DNA of 64,000 nucleotides from Salvelinus alpinus (Eukaryota; Chordata; Actinopteri; Salmoniformes; Salmonidae). Position 1 is the first letter of the stretch; each line of letters opens with the position of its first letter. The stretch spans positions 85,871,962-85,935,961 of the forward strand of contig NC_092091.1 in the NCBI RefSeq assembly GCF_045679555.1, in the 5' to 3' direction. Shown piece by piece: positions 21,147-33,218 of the stretch. The notes below the pieces were generated by a model. That model was not told the DNA's origin. It saw only the letters and a list, made by a program, of their open reading frames with translations, and did no database searches. Position numbers and translations under genes: made by a program.

Positions 21147-24100
21147 CTGTAAGAGGAAACAAACAAAAACACACATTGGTCAGAAACCAACAAGAATGGT
21201 TTAAATGGTCAGACAACACTGTGGTTGTAATGCTTTAGTTACTATGGCAGCCTAACCTCCACTCCTCTACCTGTTCTCTGTCCTCCACTCCTCTACCTGT
21301 TCTCTGTCCTCCACTCCTCTACCTGTTCTCTGTCCTCCACTCCTCTACCTGTTCTCTGTCCTCCACTCCTCTACCTGTTCTCTGTCCTCCACTCCTCTAC
21401 CTGTTCTCTGTCCTCCAGTCCTCTACCTGTTCTCTGTCCTCCAGTCCTCTACCTGTTCTCTGTCCTCCAGTCCTCTACCTGTTCTCTGTCCTCCAGTCCT
21501 CTACCTGTTCTCTGTCCTCCAGTCCTCTACCTGTTCTCTGTCCTCCAGTCCTCTACCTGTTCTCTGTCCTCCAGTCTTCTACCTGTTCTCTGTCCTCCAG
21601 TCCTCTACCTGTTCTCTGTCCTTCAGTCCTCTACCTGTTCTCTGTCCTCCAGTCCTCTACCTGTTCTCTGTCCTCCAGTCCTCTACCTGTTCTCTGTCCT
21701 CCAGTCCTCTACCTGTTCTCTGTCCTCCAGTATTCTACCTGTTCTCTGTCCTCCAGTCCTCTACCTGTTCTCTGTCCTCCAGTCCTCTACCTGTTCTCTG
21801 TCCTCCAGTCCTCTACCTGTTCTCTGTCCTCCAGTCCTCTACCTGTTCTCTGTCCTCCAGTCCTCTACCTGTTCTCTGTCCTCCAGTCCTCTACCTGTTC
21901 TCTGTCCTCCAGTCCTCTATGTGTTCTCTGTCCTCCATTCCTCTACCTGTTCTCTGTCCTCAGCTCCTCCTCTACCTGTTCTCTGTCATCCAGTCCTCTA
22001 CCTGTTCTCTGTCCTCCAGTCCTCTACCTATTCTCTGTCCTCAGCTCATCCTCTACCTATACCTTTTCTCTCTCTTCAGCTCATCCTCCATCTCTACCTG
22101 TGTTCTCCCTCTTCTTGTCCTCTACCTGTGTTCTCTCTCTTCTTCTCCTCTACCCGTGTTCTCTCTCTTCTTCTCCTCTACCCGTGTTCTCTCTCTTCTT
22201 CTCCTCTACCTGTGTTCTCTCTCTTCTTCTCCTCTACCCGTGTTCTCTCTCTTCTCCTCTACCTGTGTTCTCTCTCTTCTTCTCCTCTACCTTTGTTATC
22301 GCTCTTCTTCTCCTCTACCCGTGTTCTCTCTCTTCTTCTCCTCTACCCGTGTTCTCTCTCTTCTTCTCCTCTACCCGTGTTCTCTCTCTTCTTCTCCTCT
22401 ACCTTTGTTATCGCTCTTCTTCTCCTCTACCTGTGTTCTCTCTTCTTCTCCTCTACATGTGTTTTCTCTCTTCTTCTCCTCTACCTGTGTTCTCTCTCTT
22501 CTTCTCCTCTACATGTGTTTTCTCTCTTCTTCTCCTCTACCTGTGTTCTCTCTCTTCTCTACCTGTGTTCTCTCTCTTCTTCTCCTCTACCTGTGTTCTG
22601 TCTCTTCAGCTCCTCCAGCTCAGTCTTCTGTAGTCCCACCTGGCTCTGAGAGTAGTTGGAGCTGACGTCTAGAGTCCTCAGCTCCAGGGCTGGAACCAGA
22701 GAGCTCAATCCATCAATGAATACACTAATCGATTAATAAAACACAACGTATGGATAAATGAATACACACATTAATAAATAAATAGGAACATAGATAATAG
22801 AATTGACTTTCACATTCAAGCTGACATCCAACAGTGGGTGGACCGGGAGTCATCTTTCTGGTAGTAAATGGAAGTTAAAGTTTCTATTCAATGTAAATGT
22901 GAAATGTGGTGCCAGCTAACATACAGTGGTCTAAAGGGATAGGTCCATTCTTTTCATTATATTTCTATGATTGAAATCACACCCATTCTCTATTTAACAG
23001 TCTGCTGTGTCTAAACCGGTGACAGGCACAACACAGACACCTCTGATTATGTCAAATAGGGTCTACGGTACATCATTTAGGAAAATGAGAAAAATCGTAG
23101 TGAATGCGTTTTAATATAATTCATGTTAAAAATTCAACGTTAAACATAAAAATAAAATAAATCATAGAATAGTTTAACAACCCTGTTTGTCAGCTTTCAA
23201 ATGATTTCAAAGTCCTCCATGATTGTTTTTCGGTGATGAAGACATGGAAGTCTCATGGTAGGGTGGGGTATGCAACATGGGTCAACTGATGAAGACATGG
23301 AAGTCTCATGGTAGGGTGGGGTATGGGTGGGGTAGGGTGGGGTGGGGTATGGGTGGGGTAGGGTGGGGTATGCAACATGGGTCAACTTGGAACACCTCTA
23401 TGTCCTGAATGTTTTGGCATTGAGGTTCAACGTGTCCCTTTCGGACCACTTCCACCACGGGCAAACACTGAAGGTTTGTTCAAATCAAAACGGGTGCAAT
23501 CAGGAAGTGATTGAAATCATACGGAACGATCAATAAATAAATACACAATATTGGTTCTAATATATTACCCAAATCACAGATTCACCAAAATCTCTTGTTT
23601 TACCTTGATTCTCAGCCTTCAGTAGCTTCACCTGGTTCTCTGCAGTTCTCAGCCTGAACTCCATCTCTGGAATAACAACCACAACAACTCTTATTGACCC
23701 CATTTACACCTGGTATTAATATGGGGCTTGTGTTATCTGATTCCTACCATCTAAAGTTATCACCTGGTATTAATATGGGGCTTGTGCTATCTGATTCCTA
23801 CCATCTAAAGTTATCACCTGGTATTAATATGGGGCTTGTGCTATCTGATTCCTACCATCTAAAGTTATCACCTGGTATTAATATGGGGCTTGTGCTATCT
23901 GATTCCTACCATCTAAAGTTATCACCTGGTATTAATATGGGGCTTGTGCTATCTGATTCCTACCATCTAAAGTTATCACCTGGTATTAATATGGGGCTTG
24001 TGCTATCTGATTCCTACCATCTAAAGTTATCACCTGGTATTAATATGGGGCTTGTGCTATCTGATTCCTACCATCTAAAGTTATCACCTGGTATTAATAT

Positions 24101-27100
24101 GGGGCTTGTGCTATCTGATTCCTAACCATCTAAAGTTATCACCTGATTCCTACCATCTAAAGTTATCACCTGGTATTAATATGGGGCTTGTGCTATCTGT
24201 TTCCTACCATCTAAAGTTATCACCTGGTATTAATATGGGGCTTGTGCTATCTGATTCCTACCATCTAAAGTTATCACCTGGTATTAATATGGGGCTTGTG
24301 CTATCTGATTCCTACCAACTAAAGTTATCACCTGGTATTAATATGGGGCTTGTGCTATCTGATTCCTACCATCTAAAGTTATCACCTGGTATTAATATGG
24401 GGCCTGTGCTATCTGATTCCTACCAACTAAAGTTATCACCTGGTATTAATATGGGGCCTGTGCTATCTGATTCCTACCTTCTAAAGTTATCACCTGGTAT
24501 TAATATGGGGCTTGTGTTATCTGATTCCTACCAATGAAAGTTATCACCTGGTATTAATATGGGGCTTGTGCTATCTGATTCCTACCAACGAAAGTTATCA
24601 CCTGGTATTAATATGGGGCTTGTGTTATCTGATTCCTACCAACGAAAGTTATCACCTGGTATTAATATGGGGCTTGTGCTATCTGATTCCTACCAACGAA
24701 AGTTATCACCTGGTATTAATATGGGGCTTGTGCTATCTGATTCCTACCAACGAAAGTTATCACCTGGTATTAATATGGGGCTTGTGCTATCTGATTCCTA
24801 CCATCTAAAGTTATCACCTGGTATTAATATGGGGCTTGTGTTATCTGATTCCTACCAACGAAAGTTATCACCTGGTATTAATATGGGGCTTGTGCTATCT
24901 GATTCCTACCAACTAAAGTTATCACCTGGTATTAATATGGGGCTTGTGTTATCTGATTCCTACCATCTAAAGTTATCACCTGGTATTAATATGGGGCTTG
25001 TGCTGTCTGATTCCTACCAACTAAAGTTATCACCTGGTATTAATATGGGGCTTGTGCTATCTGATTCCTACCATCTAAAGTTATCACCTGGTATTAATAT
25101 GGGGCTTGTGCTATCTGATTCCTACCAACTAAAGTTATCACCTGATATTAATATGGGGCTTGTGCTATATGTTTCCAACCAACTAAAGTTATCACCTGGT
25201 ATTAATATGGGGCTTGTGTTATCTGATTCCTACCATCTAAAGTTATCACCTGGTATTAATATGGGGCTTGTGCTATCTGATTCCTAACCATCTAAAGTTA
25301 TCACCTGATTCCTACCATCTAAAGTTATCACCTGGTATTAATATGGGGCTTGTGCTATCTGATTCCTACCATCTAAAGTTATCACCTGGTATTAATATGG
25401 GGCTTGTGCTATCTGATTCCTACCAACTAAAGTTATCACCTGGTATTAATATGGGGCTTGTGCTATCTGATTCCTACCATCTAAAGTTATCACCTGGTAT
25501 TAATATGGGGCTTGTGTTATCTGATTCCTACCATCTAAAGTTATCACCTGGTATTAATATGGGGCTTGTGCTATCTGATTCCTAACCATCTAAAGTTATC
25601 ACCTGATTCCTACCATCTAAAGTTATCACCTGGTATTAATATGGGGCTTGTGCTATCTGTTTCCTACCAACTAAAGTTATCACCTGGTATTAATATGGGG
25701 CTTGTGCTATCTGATTCCTACCATCTAAAGTTATCACCTGGTATTAATATGGGGCTTGTGCTATCTGATTCCTACCAACTAAAGTTATCACCTGGTATTA
25801 ATATGGGGCTTGTGCTATCTGATTCCTACCATCTAAAGTTATCACCTGGTATTAATATGGGGCTTGTGCTATCTGATTCCTACCATCTAAAGTTATCACC
25901 TGGTATTAATATGGGGCTTGTGCTATCTGATTCCTACCATCTAAAGTTATCACCTGGTATTAATATGGGGCTTGTGTTATCTGATTCCTACCAACGAAAG
26001 TTATCACCTGGTATTAATATGGGGCTTGTGCTATCTGATTCCTACCAACTAAAGTTATCACCTGGTATTAATATGGGGCTTGTGTTATCTGATTCCTACC
26101 ATCTAAAGTTATCACCTGGTATTAATATGGGGCTTGTGCTGTCTGATTCCTACCAACTAAAGTTATCACCTGGTATTAATATGGGGCTTGTGCTATCTGA
26201 TTCCTACCATCTAAAGTTATCACCTGGTATTAATATGGGGCTTGTGCTATCTGATTCCTACCAACTAAAGTTATCACCTGGTATTAATATGGGGCTTGTG
26301 CTATCTGATTCCTACCATCTAAAGTTATCACCTGGTATTAATATGGGGCTTGTGCTATCTGATTCCTACCAACTAAAGTTATCACCTGATATTAATATGG
26401 GGCTTGTGCTATATGTTTCCAACCAACTAAAGTTATCACCTGGTATTAATATGGGGCTTGTGTTATCTGATTCCTACCATCTAAAGTTATCACCTGGTAT
26501 TAATATGGGGCTTGTGCTATCTGATTCCTAACCATCTAAAGTTATCACCTGATTCCTACCATCTAAAGTTATCACCTGGTATTAATATGGGGCTTGTGCT
26601 ATCTGTTTCCTACCAACTAAAGTTATCACCTGGTATTAATATGGGGCTTGTGCTATCTGATTCCTACCATCTAAAGTTATCACCTGGTATTAATATGGGG
26701 CTTGTGCTATCTGATTCCTACCAACTAAAGTTATCACCTGGTATTAATATGGGGCTTGTGCTATCTGATTCCTACCATCTAAAGTTATCACCTGGTATTA
26801 ATATGGGGCTTGTGTTATCTGATTCCTACCATCTAAAGTTATCACCTGGTATTAATATGGGGCTTGTGCTATCTGATTCCTAACCATCTAAAGTTATCAC
26901 CTGATTCCTACCATCTAAAGTTATCACCTGGTATTAATATGGGGCTTGTGCTATCTGTTTCCTACCAACTAAAGTTATCACCTGGTATTAATATGGGGCT
27001 TGTGCTATCTGATTCCTACCATCTAAAGTTATCACCTGGTATTAATATGGGGCTTGTGCTATCTGATTCCTACCAACTAAAGTTATCACCTGGTATTAAT

Positions 27101-30100
27101 ATGGGGCTTGTGCTATCTGATTCCTACCATCTAAAGTTATCACCTGGTATTAATATGGGGCTTGTGCTATCTGATTCCTACCATCTAAAGTTATCACCTG
27201 GTATTAATATGGGGCTTGTGCTATCTGATTCCTACCATCTAAAGTTATCACCTGGTATTAATATGGGGCTTGTGTTATCTGATTCCTACCAATGAAAGTT
27301 ATCACCTGGTATTAATATGGGGCTTGTGCTATCTGATTCCTACCAACGAAAGTTATCACCTGGTATTAATATGGGGCTTGTGTTATCTGATTCCTACCAA
27401 CGAAAGTTATCACCTGGTATTAATATGGGGCTTGTGCTATCTGATTCCTACCAACGAAAGTTATCACCTGGTATTAATATGGGGCTTGTGCTATCTGATT
27501 CCTACCAACGAAAGTTATCACCTGGTATTAATATGGGGCTTGTGCTATCTGATTCCTACCATCTAAAGTTATCACCTGGTATTAATATGGGGCTTGTGTT
27601 ATCTGATTCCTACCAACGAAAGTTATCACCTGGTATTAATATGGGGCTTGTGCTATCTGATTCCTACCAACTAAAGTTATCACCTGGTATTAATATGGGG
27701 CTTGTGTTATCTGATTCCTACCAACTAAAGTTATCACCTGGTATTAATATGGGGCTTGTGTTATCTGATTCCTACCAACAAAAGTTAGCGCTCAACACTG
27801 TGGCCCTAAAACAATTCTAGCATGAATGTTATTAGTTATTGTTCAGCTCAAAGATAGACACATGTTAATGCTTCCGACTAGCGTCCTTGAGCTCTGGTCA
27901 GATCTGTAAGATATCATGGATAAGGCAGGGAACAGAAAATCAAAGAAATAACACAAAGAGTATTGCATATTTTGCCCCAATGTTTACATAGTATATAATG
28001 TTAACATAGTATATAATGTTTATATTGCATAGAATGTTTACATAGTATATAATGTTTATATTGCATAGAATGTTTACATAGTATATAATGTTTACATAGT
28101 ATATAATGTTTGCATAGCATATAATGTTTGCATAGTATAGAATGTTTACATAGTATATAATGTTTACATAGCACAGAATGTTTACATAGCATAGAATGTT
28201 TACATAGTATATAATGTTTAAATAGTATAGAATGTTTACATAGTATAGAATGTTTACATAGTATAGAATGTTTTAATAGTATAGAATGTTTACATAGCAT
28301 AGAATGTTTACACAGTATATAATGTTTACATTGTATTTAATGTTTACATAGCATAGAATGTTTACATTGTATATAATGTTTACATTGCATAGAATGTTTA
28401 CATAGTATATAATGTTTACATTGTATATAATGTTTACATTGTATATAATGTTTACATAGTATAGAATGTTTACATACCATAGACTGTTTACATAGTATAG
28501 AATGTTTACATAGCATAGAATGTTTACACAGTATATCATGTTTACATTGTATATAATGTTTACATAGCATAGAATGTTTACATTGTATATAATGTTTACA
28601 TTGTATATAATGTTTACATAGCATAGAATGTTTACATAGTATATAATGTTTAAATAGTATAGAATGTTTACATAGTATAGAAGTTTTACATAGCCACGTT
28701 ATTCCTAAAACCCAGTTTTTTTTAACATGAAATCCAGATTTAAATATTATTGTGCTGTCTCAATCCTGGTCCTCCATTCAATTTCAGTCCCCCTTCACTT
28801 TATAAAGATAAAGACAATATTTCAACCAAAAGTCTTTGTTGGAGTATATGATGTGTTATGTGAGAAATTTGATTCAGTTTTGTCTTAAAAACGTCAAACT
28901 GCATCCAGAAACAAGGACCACACCTGAAGGAGCAGAATTGAACACAACAGAGGATCATTTTGATCTGGATTAAATGTTTATGAAAAACGGATCACTATCT
29001 GATGGTATAAATTACTTAAGTAAAAATCTATTATTGTACTACTTAAGTCTTTTTTTTGGATATCTGTACTTTACTTGACTATTTATATTTTTGGCAACTT
29101 TTACTTTTAACTCACTACATTCCAAAAGAAAATAATGTACTTTTTACTCTGTACATTTTCCCTGACACCCAAAGTACTTGTTACGTTTTGACAGGAAAAT
29201 GGTCTAATTCAAACACATTCCTGGAGAACATTCCTGGTGATTCCTACTGCCTCTGATCTGGCGGACTCACTAAACAGAGAACATTCCTGGTGATTCCTAC
29301 TGCCTCTGATCTGGCGGACTCACTAAACACAAATGCTTAGTTTGTAAATTATATTTGAGTGTTGGAGTGTGGCCCTGTGTATCCATCAATGAAAAAAAAA
29401 AAGAAGAAAATTGTGTTTTGCTTAATATACGGAACTTGAAATGATTTATACTTTTGATAGTTAATTATATTTCAAACCAGATACTTTTAGACTTTTAAGT
29501 AGTATTTTACTGGCTGACTTTCACTTTTACTTGAGTCATGTTCTATTAAGGTATCTTTACTTTTACTCAAGTATGACAATTGAGTACTTTTTCCACCGCT
29601 GGTTTTAACATTGTGTCTCCTATCTGGCTCCAGTGTCCACATTGTGTCTGTATGTTCCTTTGCGCTGCTATTTTCAATGTGCCGTGTTGAGTGTGATACC
29701 TTACCTAGATCTCTCTTACCATCAGGGCATTGTCAAAGGCATTGACATCTTACCAACGTAAACTATCTTAGTACAATGGCAGATCGTTTTGCTTATTGCT
29801 TATTTTATACAAAAGGCTTGAAACAAGTCAGAATATCGTAAAAACAAGACAAATCATCTTGATTGTCTGGGAAAGAAAAATGAACTCAAAACAAGTAAAT
29901 ACATTTTCTGGGTAAATGAGACCGACTCAAAACAAGTAAATACATTTTCTGGGAAAGTGAGACCGACTCAAAACAAGTAAATACATGTTCTGGAATGTGA
30001 GACCGACTCAAAACAAGTAAATACATTTTCTGGGAAAGTGAGACTGACTCAAAACAAGTAAATACATTTTCTGGGAAAGTGAGACCGACTCAAAACAAGT

Positions 30101-32019
30101 AAATACATTTTCTGGGAAAGTGAGACCGACTCAAAACAAGTAAATACATGTTCTGGAATGTGACACCGACTCAAAACAAGTAAATAAATTTTCTGGGAAA
30201 GTGAGACCGACTCAAAACAAGTAAATACATGTTCTGGGAAAGTGAGACCGACTCAAAACAAGTAAATACATTTTTTGGGGAAGTGAGACCGACTCAAAAC
30301 AAGTAAATACATTTTCTGGGAAAGTGAGACCGACTCAAAACAAGTAAATACGTTTTCTGGGAAGTGAGATCGACTCAAAACAAGTAAATACATTTTCTGG
30401 GAAAGTGAGACCGACTCAAGACAAGTAAATACATTTTCTGGGTAAGTGAGACCGACTCAAAACAAGTAAATACATTTTCTGGGTAAATGAGACCGACTCA
30501 AAACAAGTAAATACATTTTCTGGGAAGTGAGACCGACTCAAAACAAGTAAATACATTTTCTGGGTAAATGAGACCGACTCAAGACAAGTAAATACATTTT
30601 CTGGGTAAGTGAGACCGACTCAAAACAAGTAAATACATTTTCTGGGTAAGTGAGACCGACTCAAAACAAGTAAATACATTTTCTGGGTAAATGAGACCGA
30701 CTCAAAACAAGTAAATACATTTTCTGGGAAAGTGAGACCGACTCAAAACAAGTAAATACGTTTTCTGGGAAGTGAGATCAACTCAAAACAAGTAAATACA
30801 TTTTCTGGGAAAGTGAGACCGACTCAAAACAAGTAAATACATTTTCTGGGAAAGTGAGACCGACTCAAAACAAGTAAATACATGTTCTGGAATGTGACAC
30901 CGACTCAAAACAAGTAAATAAATTTTCTGGGAAAGTGAGACCGACTCAAAACAAGTAAATACATGTTCTGGGAAAGTGAGACCGACTCAAAACAAGTAAA
31001 TACATTTTTTGGGGAAGTGAGACCGACTCAAAACAAGTAAATACATTTTCTGGGAAAGTGAGACCGACTCAAAACAAGTAAATACGTTTTCTGGGAAGTG
31101 AGATCGACTCAAAACAAGTAAATACATTTTCTGGGAAAGTGAGACCGACTCAAGACAAGTAAATACATTTTCTGGGTAAGTGAGACCGACTCAAAACAAG
31201 TAAATACATTTTCTGGGTAAATGAGACCGACTCAAAACAAGTAAATACATTTTCTGGGAAGTGAGACCGACTCAAAACAAGTAAATACATTTTCTGGGTA
31301 AATGAGACCGACTCAAGACAAGTAAATACATTTTCTGGGTAAGTGAGACCGACTCAAAACAAGTAAATACATTTTCTGGGTAAGTGAGACCGACTCAAAA
31401 CAAGTAAATACATTTTCTGGGTAAATGAGACCGACTCAAAACAAGTAAATACATTTTCTGGGAAAGTGAGACCGACTCAAAACAAGTAAATACGTTTTCT
31501 GGGAAGTGAGATCAACTCAAAACAAGTAAATACATTTTCTGGGAAAGTGAGACCGACTCAAAACAAGTAAATACATTTTCTGGGTAAATGAGACCGACTC
31601 AAAACAAGTAAATACATTTTCTGGGTAAGTGAGACCGACTCAAAACAAGTAAATACATTTTCTGGGAAAGTGAGACTGACTCAAAACAAGTAAATATATA
31701 TACATTTTTTTGCATTGTGGCAACTCTTATTACCTGCATTCTGTGACTTCACGTCCTCCAGTTGACTTTGAGTGACAGCCAGTTCCACTCTCTGTTCCAC
31801 CACCATGTCTCTCAGCCCTCTCAGCTCAGCCCAGAGGTCCGGATCAGAGTCTGTCTGTCCATCTGCCTTTCCGTCTTCTGGTGTTTTGACCACCTCGTTT
31901 TCCATCCTGAACTCTACAGCTTCGGTGACCTCTACCCCTTGACCTTTGGTGACCCCTACCCCAGACAGACAGAGGAGCAACAGCAGAGGACCGACAGAGA
32001 CAGACTTCTGCATCTTCAT
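21034..32019 (-). CDS. Secreted C1q domain-containing protein, C1q domain cut short
   Basis: Gene-level entry joining complement 31734-32019, 23604-23666, 22591-22689 and 21034-21146. Seen: ATG at 32019, a signal peptide (MKMQKSVSVGPLLLLLCLSG), an acidic linker, coiled-coil segments with LWAELRGLRDMVVEQRVEL, RLRTAENQVKLLKAENQ and QVGLQKTELEELKRQ, then RKVAFSVTLG and TTLVYKDILTNIG. All three introns are phase 1 and every junction is GT/AG. Known: fish have many secreted C1q-like proteins with this layout. They form trimers through the coiled coil and bind ligands with the globular domain, often as lectin-like immune proteins. Odd: the domain normally runs about 90 more residues after TNIG. Here the codons change to a 21-bp array and no continuation is visible down to the FRMPD1 3' UTR. 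It is probably a pseudogene, or its last exon is lost or missing from the assembly. Confidence 0.75.
21262..22607. repeat. 26-bp minisatellite spanning a splice donor (C1q gene, minus strand)
   Basis: About 50 copies in two subfamilies of the same length. Gene-proximal (about 22,100-22,607) reads, on the gene strand, 'acacaggtagaggagaag'. Distal (21,262-22,060) reads 'gagaacaggtagaggactgg'. Both keep ACAG|GTAGAGG, the native exon 3 donor at 22591. Confidence 0.95.
22591..22689 (-). CDS. C1q-like gene exon 3: coiled-coil segment
   Basis: A 99-base exon between 'ctctggttccag' and AACACAG|gtagagg, phase 1 to phase 1. It encodes ALELRTLDVSSNYSQSQVGL followed by KTELEELKRQNT. The donor is the first unit of a 26-bp array that runs 1.3 kb into the intron, each unit repeating the end of this exon and its GT. 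Confidence 0.8.
23228..23385. repeat. G-rich tandem repeat
   Basis: Repeats of 'gatgaagacatggaagtctc' and of 'gggtggggta' on the + strand. 23311-23371 has many closely spaced G-runs. Confidence 0.85.
23604..23666 (-). CDS. C1q-like gene exon 2: coiled-coil segment
   Basis: A 63-base exon between 'gttgttattccag' and AATCAAG|gtaaaac, phase 1 to phase 1. It encodes EMEFRLRTAENQVKLLKAEN, regular heptads that extend the exon 1 helix. It is too short for ORF calling but is supported by matching phase and sequence style on both sides. Confidence 0.8.
23700..27783. repeat. 54-bp minisatellite, 4.1 kb, with higher-order structure
   Basis: About 75 copies of a 54-base unit with 'cctggtattaatatggggct'. 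Because 54 is a multiple of three and one frame has no stop, it reads as repeats of GINMGLVLSDSYHLKLSP. It lies in intron 1 of the C1q-like gene and is non-coding. Marker variants recur in blocks (see findings). Confidence 0.97.
27979..28690. repeat. 18-bp AT-rich minisatellite
   Basis: About 40 copies around 'aatgtttacatagtatat', in intron 1 of the C1q-like gene. Confidence 0.95.
29005..29602. mobile_element. Non-autonomous DNA transposon relic
   Basis: Ends resemble inverted copies: 'acttaagtaaaaatc' on the left, 'gagtactttttccaccgctg' on the right, with 'acttttactcaagta' inside. An internal 55-base duplication is built on 'cattcctggtgattcctact'. Matches from memory a high-copy salmonid element of hAT-like type. 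A fragment recurs at 40,790-40,925. Confidence 0.6.
29884..31690. repeat. 41-bp minisatellite with a higher-order repeat
   Basis: About 44 copies built on 'gactcaaaacaagtaaatac'. A marker variant ('ggaatgtgacaccgactc') recurs about 731 bases apart, showing block duplication. It begins about 45 bases from the exon 1 donor of the C1q-like gene. Confidence 0.95.
31734..32019 (-). CDS. C1q-like gene exon 1: signal peptide, acidic linker, coiled coil
   Basis: ATG at 32019 opens 95 codons plus one base, ending AATGCAG|gtaataa. A second Met two codons in is an alternative start and keeps the signal peptide (hydrophobic VGPLLLLLCLSGVGV, probable cleavage after TKG). A Glu/Asp-rich stretch and a heptad-like helix (LWAELRGLRDMVVEQRVEL) follow. 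No other start is available upstream. A 41-bp array begins about 45 bases into the intron. Confidence 0.85.
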
Positions 32020-32525
32020 ATCACAATCACAGCTTGCTAATGGAACTGGGGGTCTGAATATTGCTTAACCTTAAATCCACACTGATTCAGAATTCACCCC
32101 CCTAGTCATGTTGCACCATTAACCTAGTCAAGCCTGACTCCTCCTCCTCACTCCTCCTCCTCGGTTGCTTCCCACTTAATGAATCATCCCACATTTCATC
32201 AGGATCTATGGGTTAAAAAACCTCCTGTTCACTTCTCAGTCACTGGGACGACACACATGATCAAAACCAGTTCAGACCAAGGAGTGGTGCAGGATAAGGG
32301 GAGGGGTCTGAGGAGGAGGAATAACGAAGTCCTGAATATGTATTTCTGGACACGTAGCTGAGGACACTCATGGTGGTGTTTACCAACGAACTGATAGTGA
32401 ACGGACGTCTCTATTTGTTTAACTGAGAGGGAGGAGTGAGTGGGGAGCAGGAACAGGGTCAAGTTAAGTTAACTGAGAGGGAGGAGTGAGTGGGGAGCAG
32501 GAACAGGGTCAAGTTAAGTAAACTG
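32020..32525. other. Upstream region of the C1q-like gene, no gene seen
   Basis: Presumed promoter side of the minus-strand C1q gene. No clear TATA box. A 50-base segment with 'gagggaggagtgagtgggga' is duplicated at about 32,425 and 32,475. Confidence 0.4.
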
Positions 32526-32622
32526 AGTCTGTGTCCTAAATGGCACTCTATTCCCTCCATACTACACTACTTCTAGAAACAGTGACTTATATAGGGAATA
32601 GGGCTCCATTGGGGACGCACCC
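32526..32622. mobile_element. Short palindromic salmonid repeat (MITE-like)
   Basis: Same family as 17871-17963: 'gtgtcctaaatggcactct' on the left and 'tatatagggaatagggctcc' on the right. Confidence 0.65.
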
Positions 32623-32756
32623 AGACAGTCATGGTGATGGGAACTGGTTGGATCAGGGCCATGACGTGTTTACCGGCAGTTCTTGAGTTGAACTCAATTG
32701 AACCCAGTCCACTTTGTTTTTGTCCAGTAATGTGTTTTTTAATTCAATTGACTGCA

Positions 32757-32885
32757 GGGTTTCTTCATCCTGGTCCTGGGTACCCAAAGGGGGGCCCATT
32801 ATTGGTTTTGACCTAGGAATAGACAGCTGATTCAAATCACCAACTCATTATCAAGCTTGGATTATCAAGCTTTAAGGATGAAGAA
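32757..32885. mobile_element. Half of a palindromic DNA transposon repeat
   Basis: 'cctggtcctgggtacccaaa' and 'cagctgattcaaatcacc' match from memory one arm of a common salmonid MITE. The second arm is missing. Confidence 0.45.
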
Positions 32886-33218
32886 AGTTGAGTATTGAAT
32901 GCTGTTGCTTTAAGAATATCACGTGACGTTTTGTACGGGTTGCTAATAGGTTTATTTGAATATTGAACAACAAGTCTCTGTGCTAACAGACATTATGATC
33001 CCGTTTGATATCGAACATGAAAACAGAGTTACGTTGGAATATTTGCTCATCTGTGGCGTCATTTAACCTCCTGTTTTGTTACGTTCCCAGACAAGAAACC
33101 AAAAATGTTCCTATAACAGAATGGGGAAGTAACGAAGAGTCACTAACAGATGAGGTTCTAGGAGGGGTTCTGAAATACACTCAAGTTGACGAACAACAAC
33201 TGGGACCTAAAAGACCCC

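Noticed and set aside
21919..22665. Three + strand Ser/Leu-rich frames of 177-248 residues
   Set aside because: They read the reverse strand of the 26-base donor array in the C1q gene.
23694..27820. Long frames reading repeats of GINMGLVLSDSYHLKLSP
   Set aside because: The unit is 54 bases with no stop in one frame, lies in an intron of a minus-strand gene, and shows single-base changes with no sign of coding selection.
27840..27915. Possible extra minus-strand C1q exon near 'gcgtccttgagctctggtca'
   Set aside because: There is an AG before it and a short open stretch, but exon 1 joins exon 2 in phase without it and the peptide lacks heptads.
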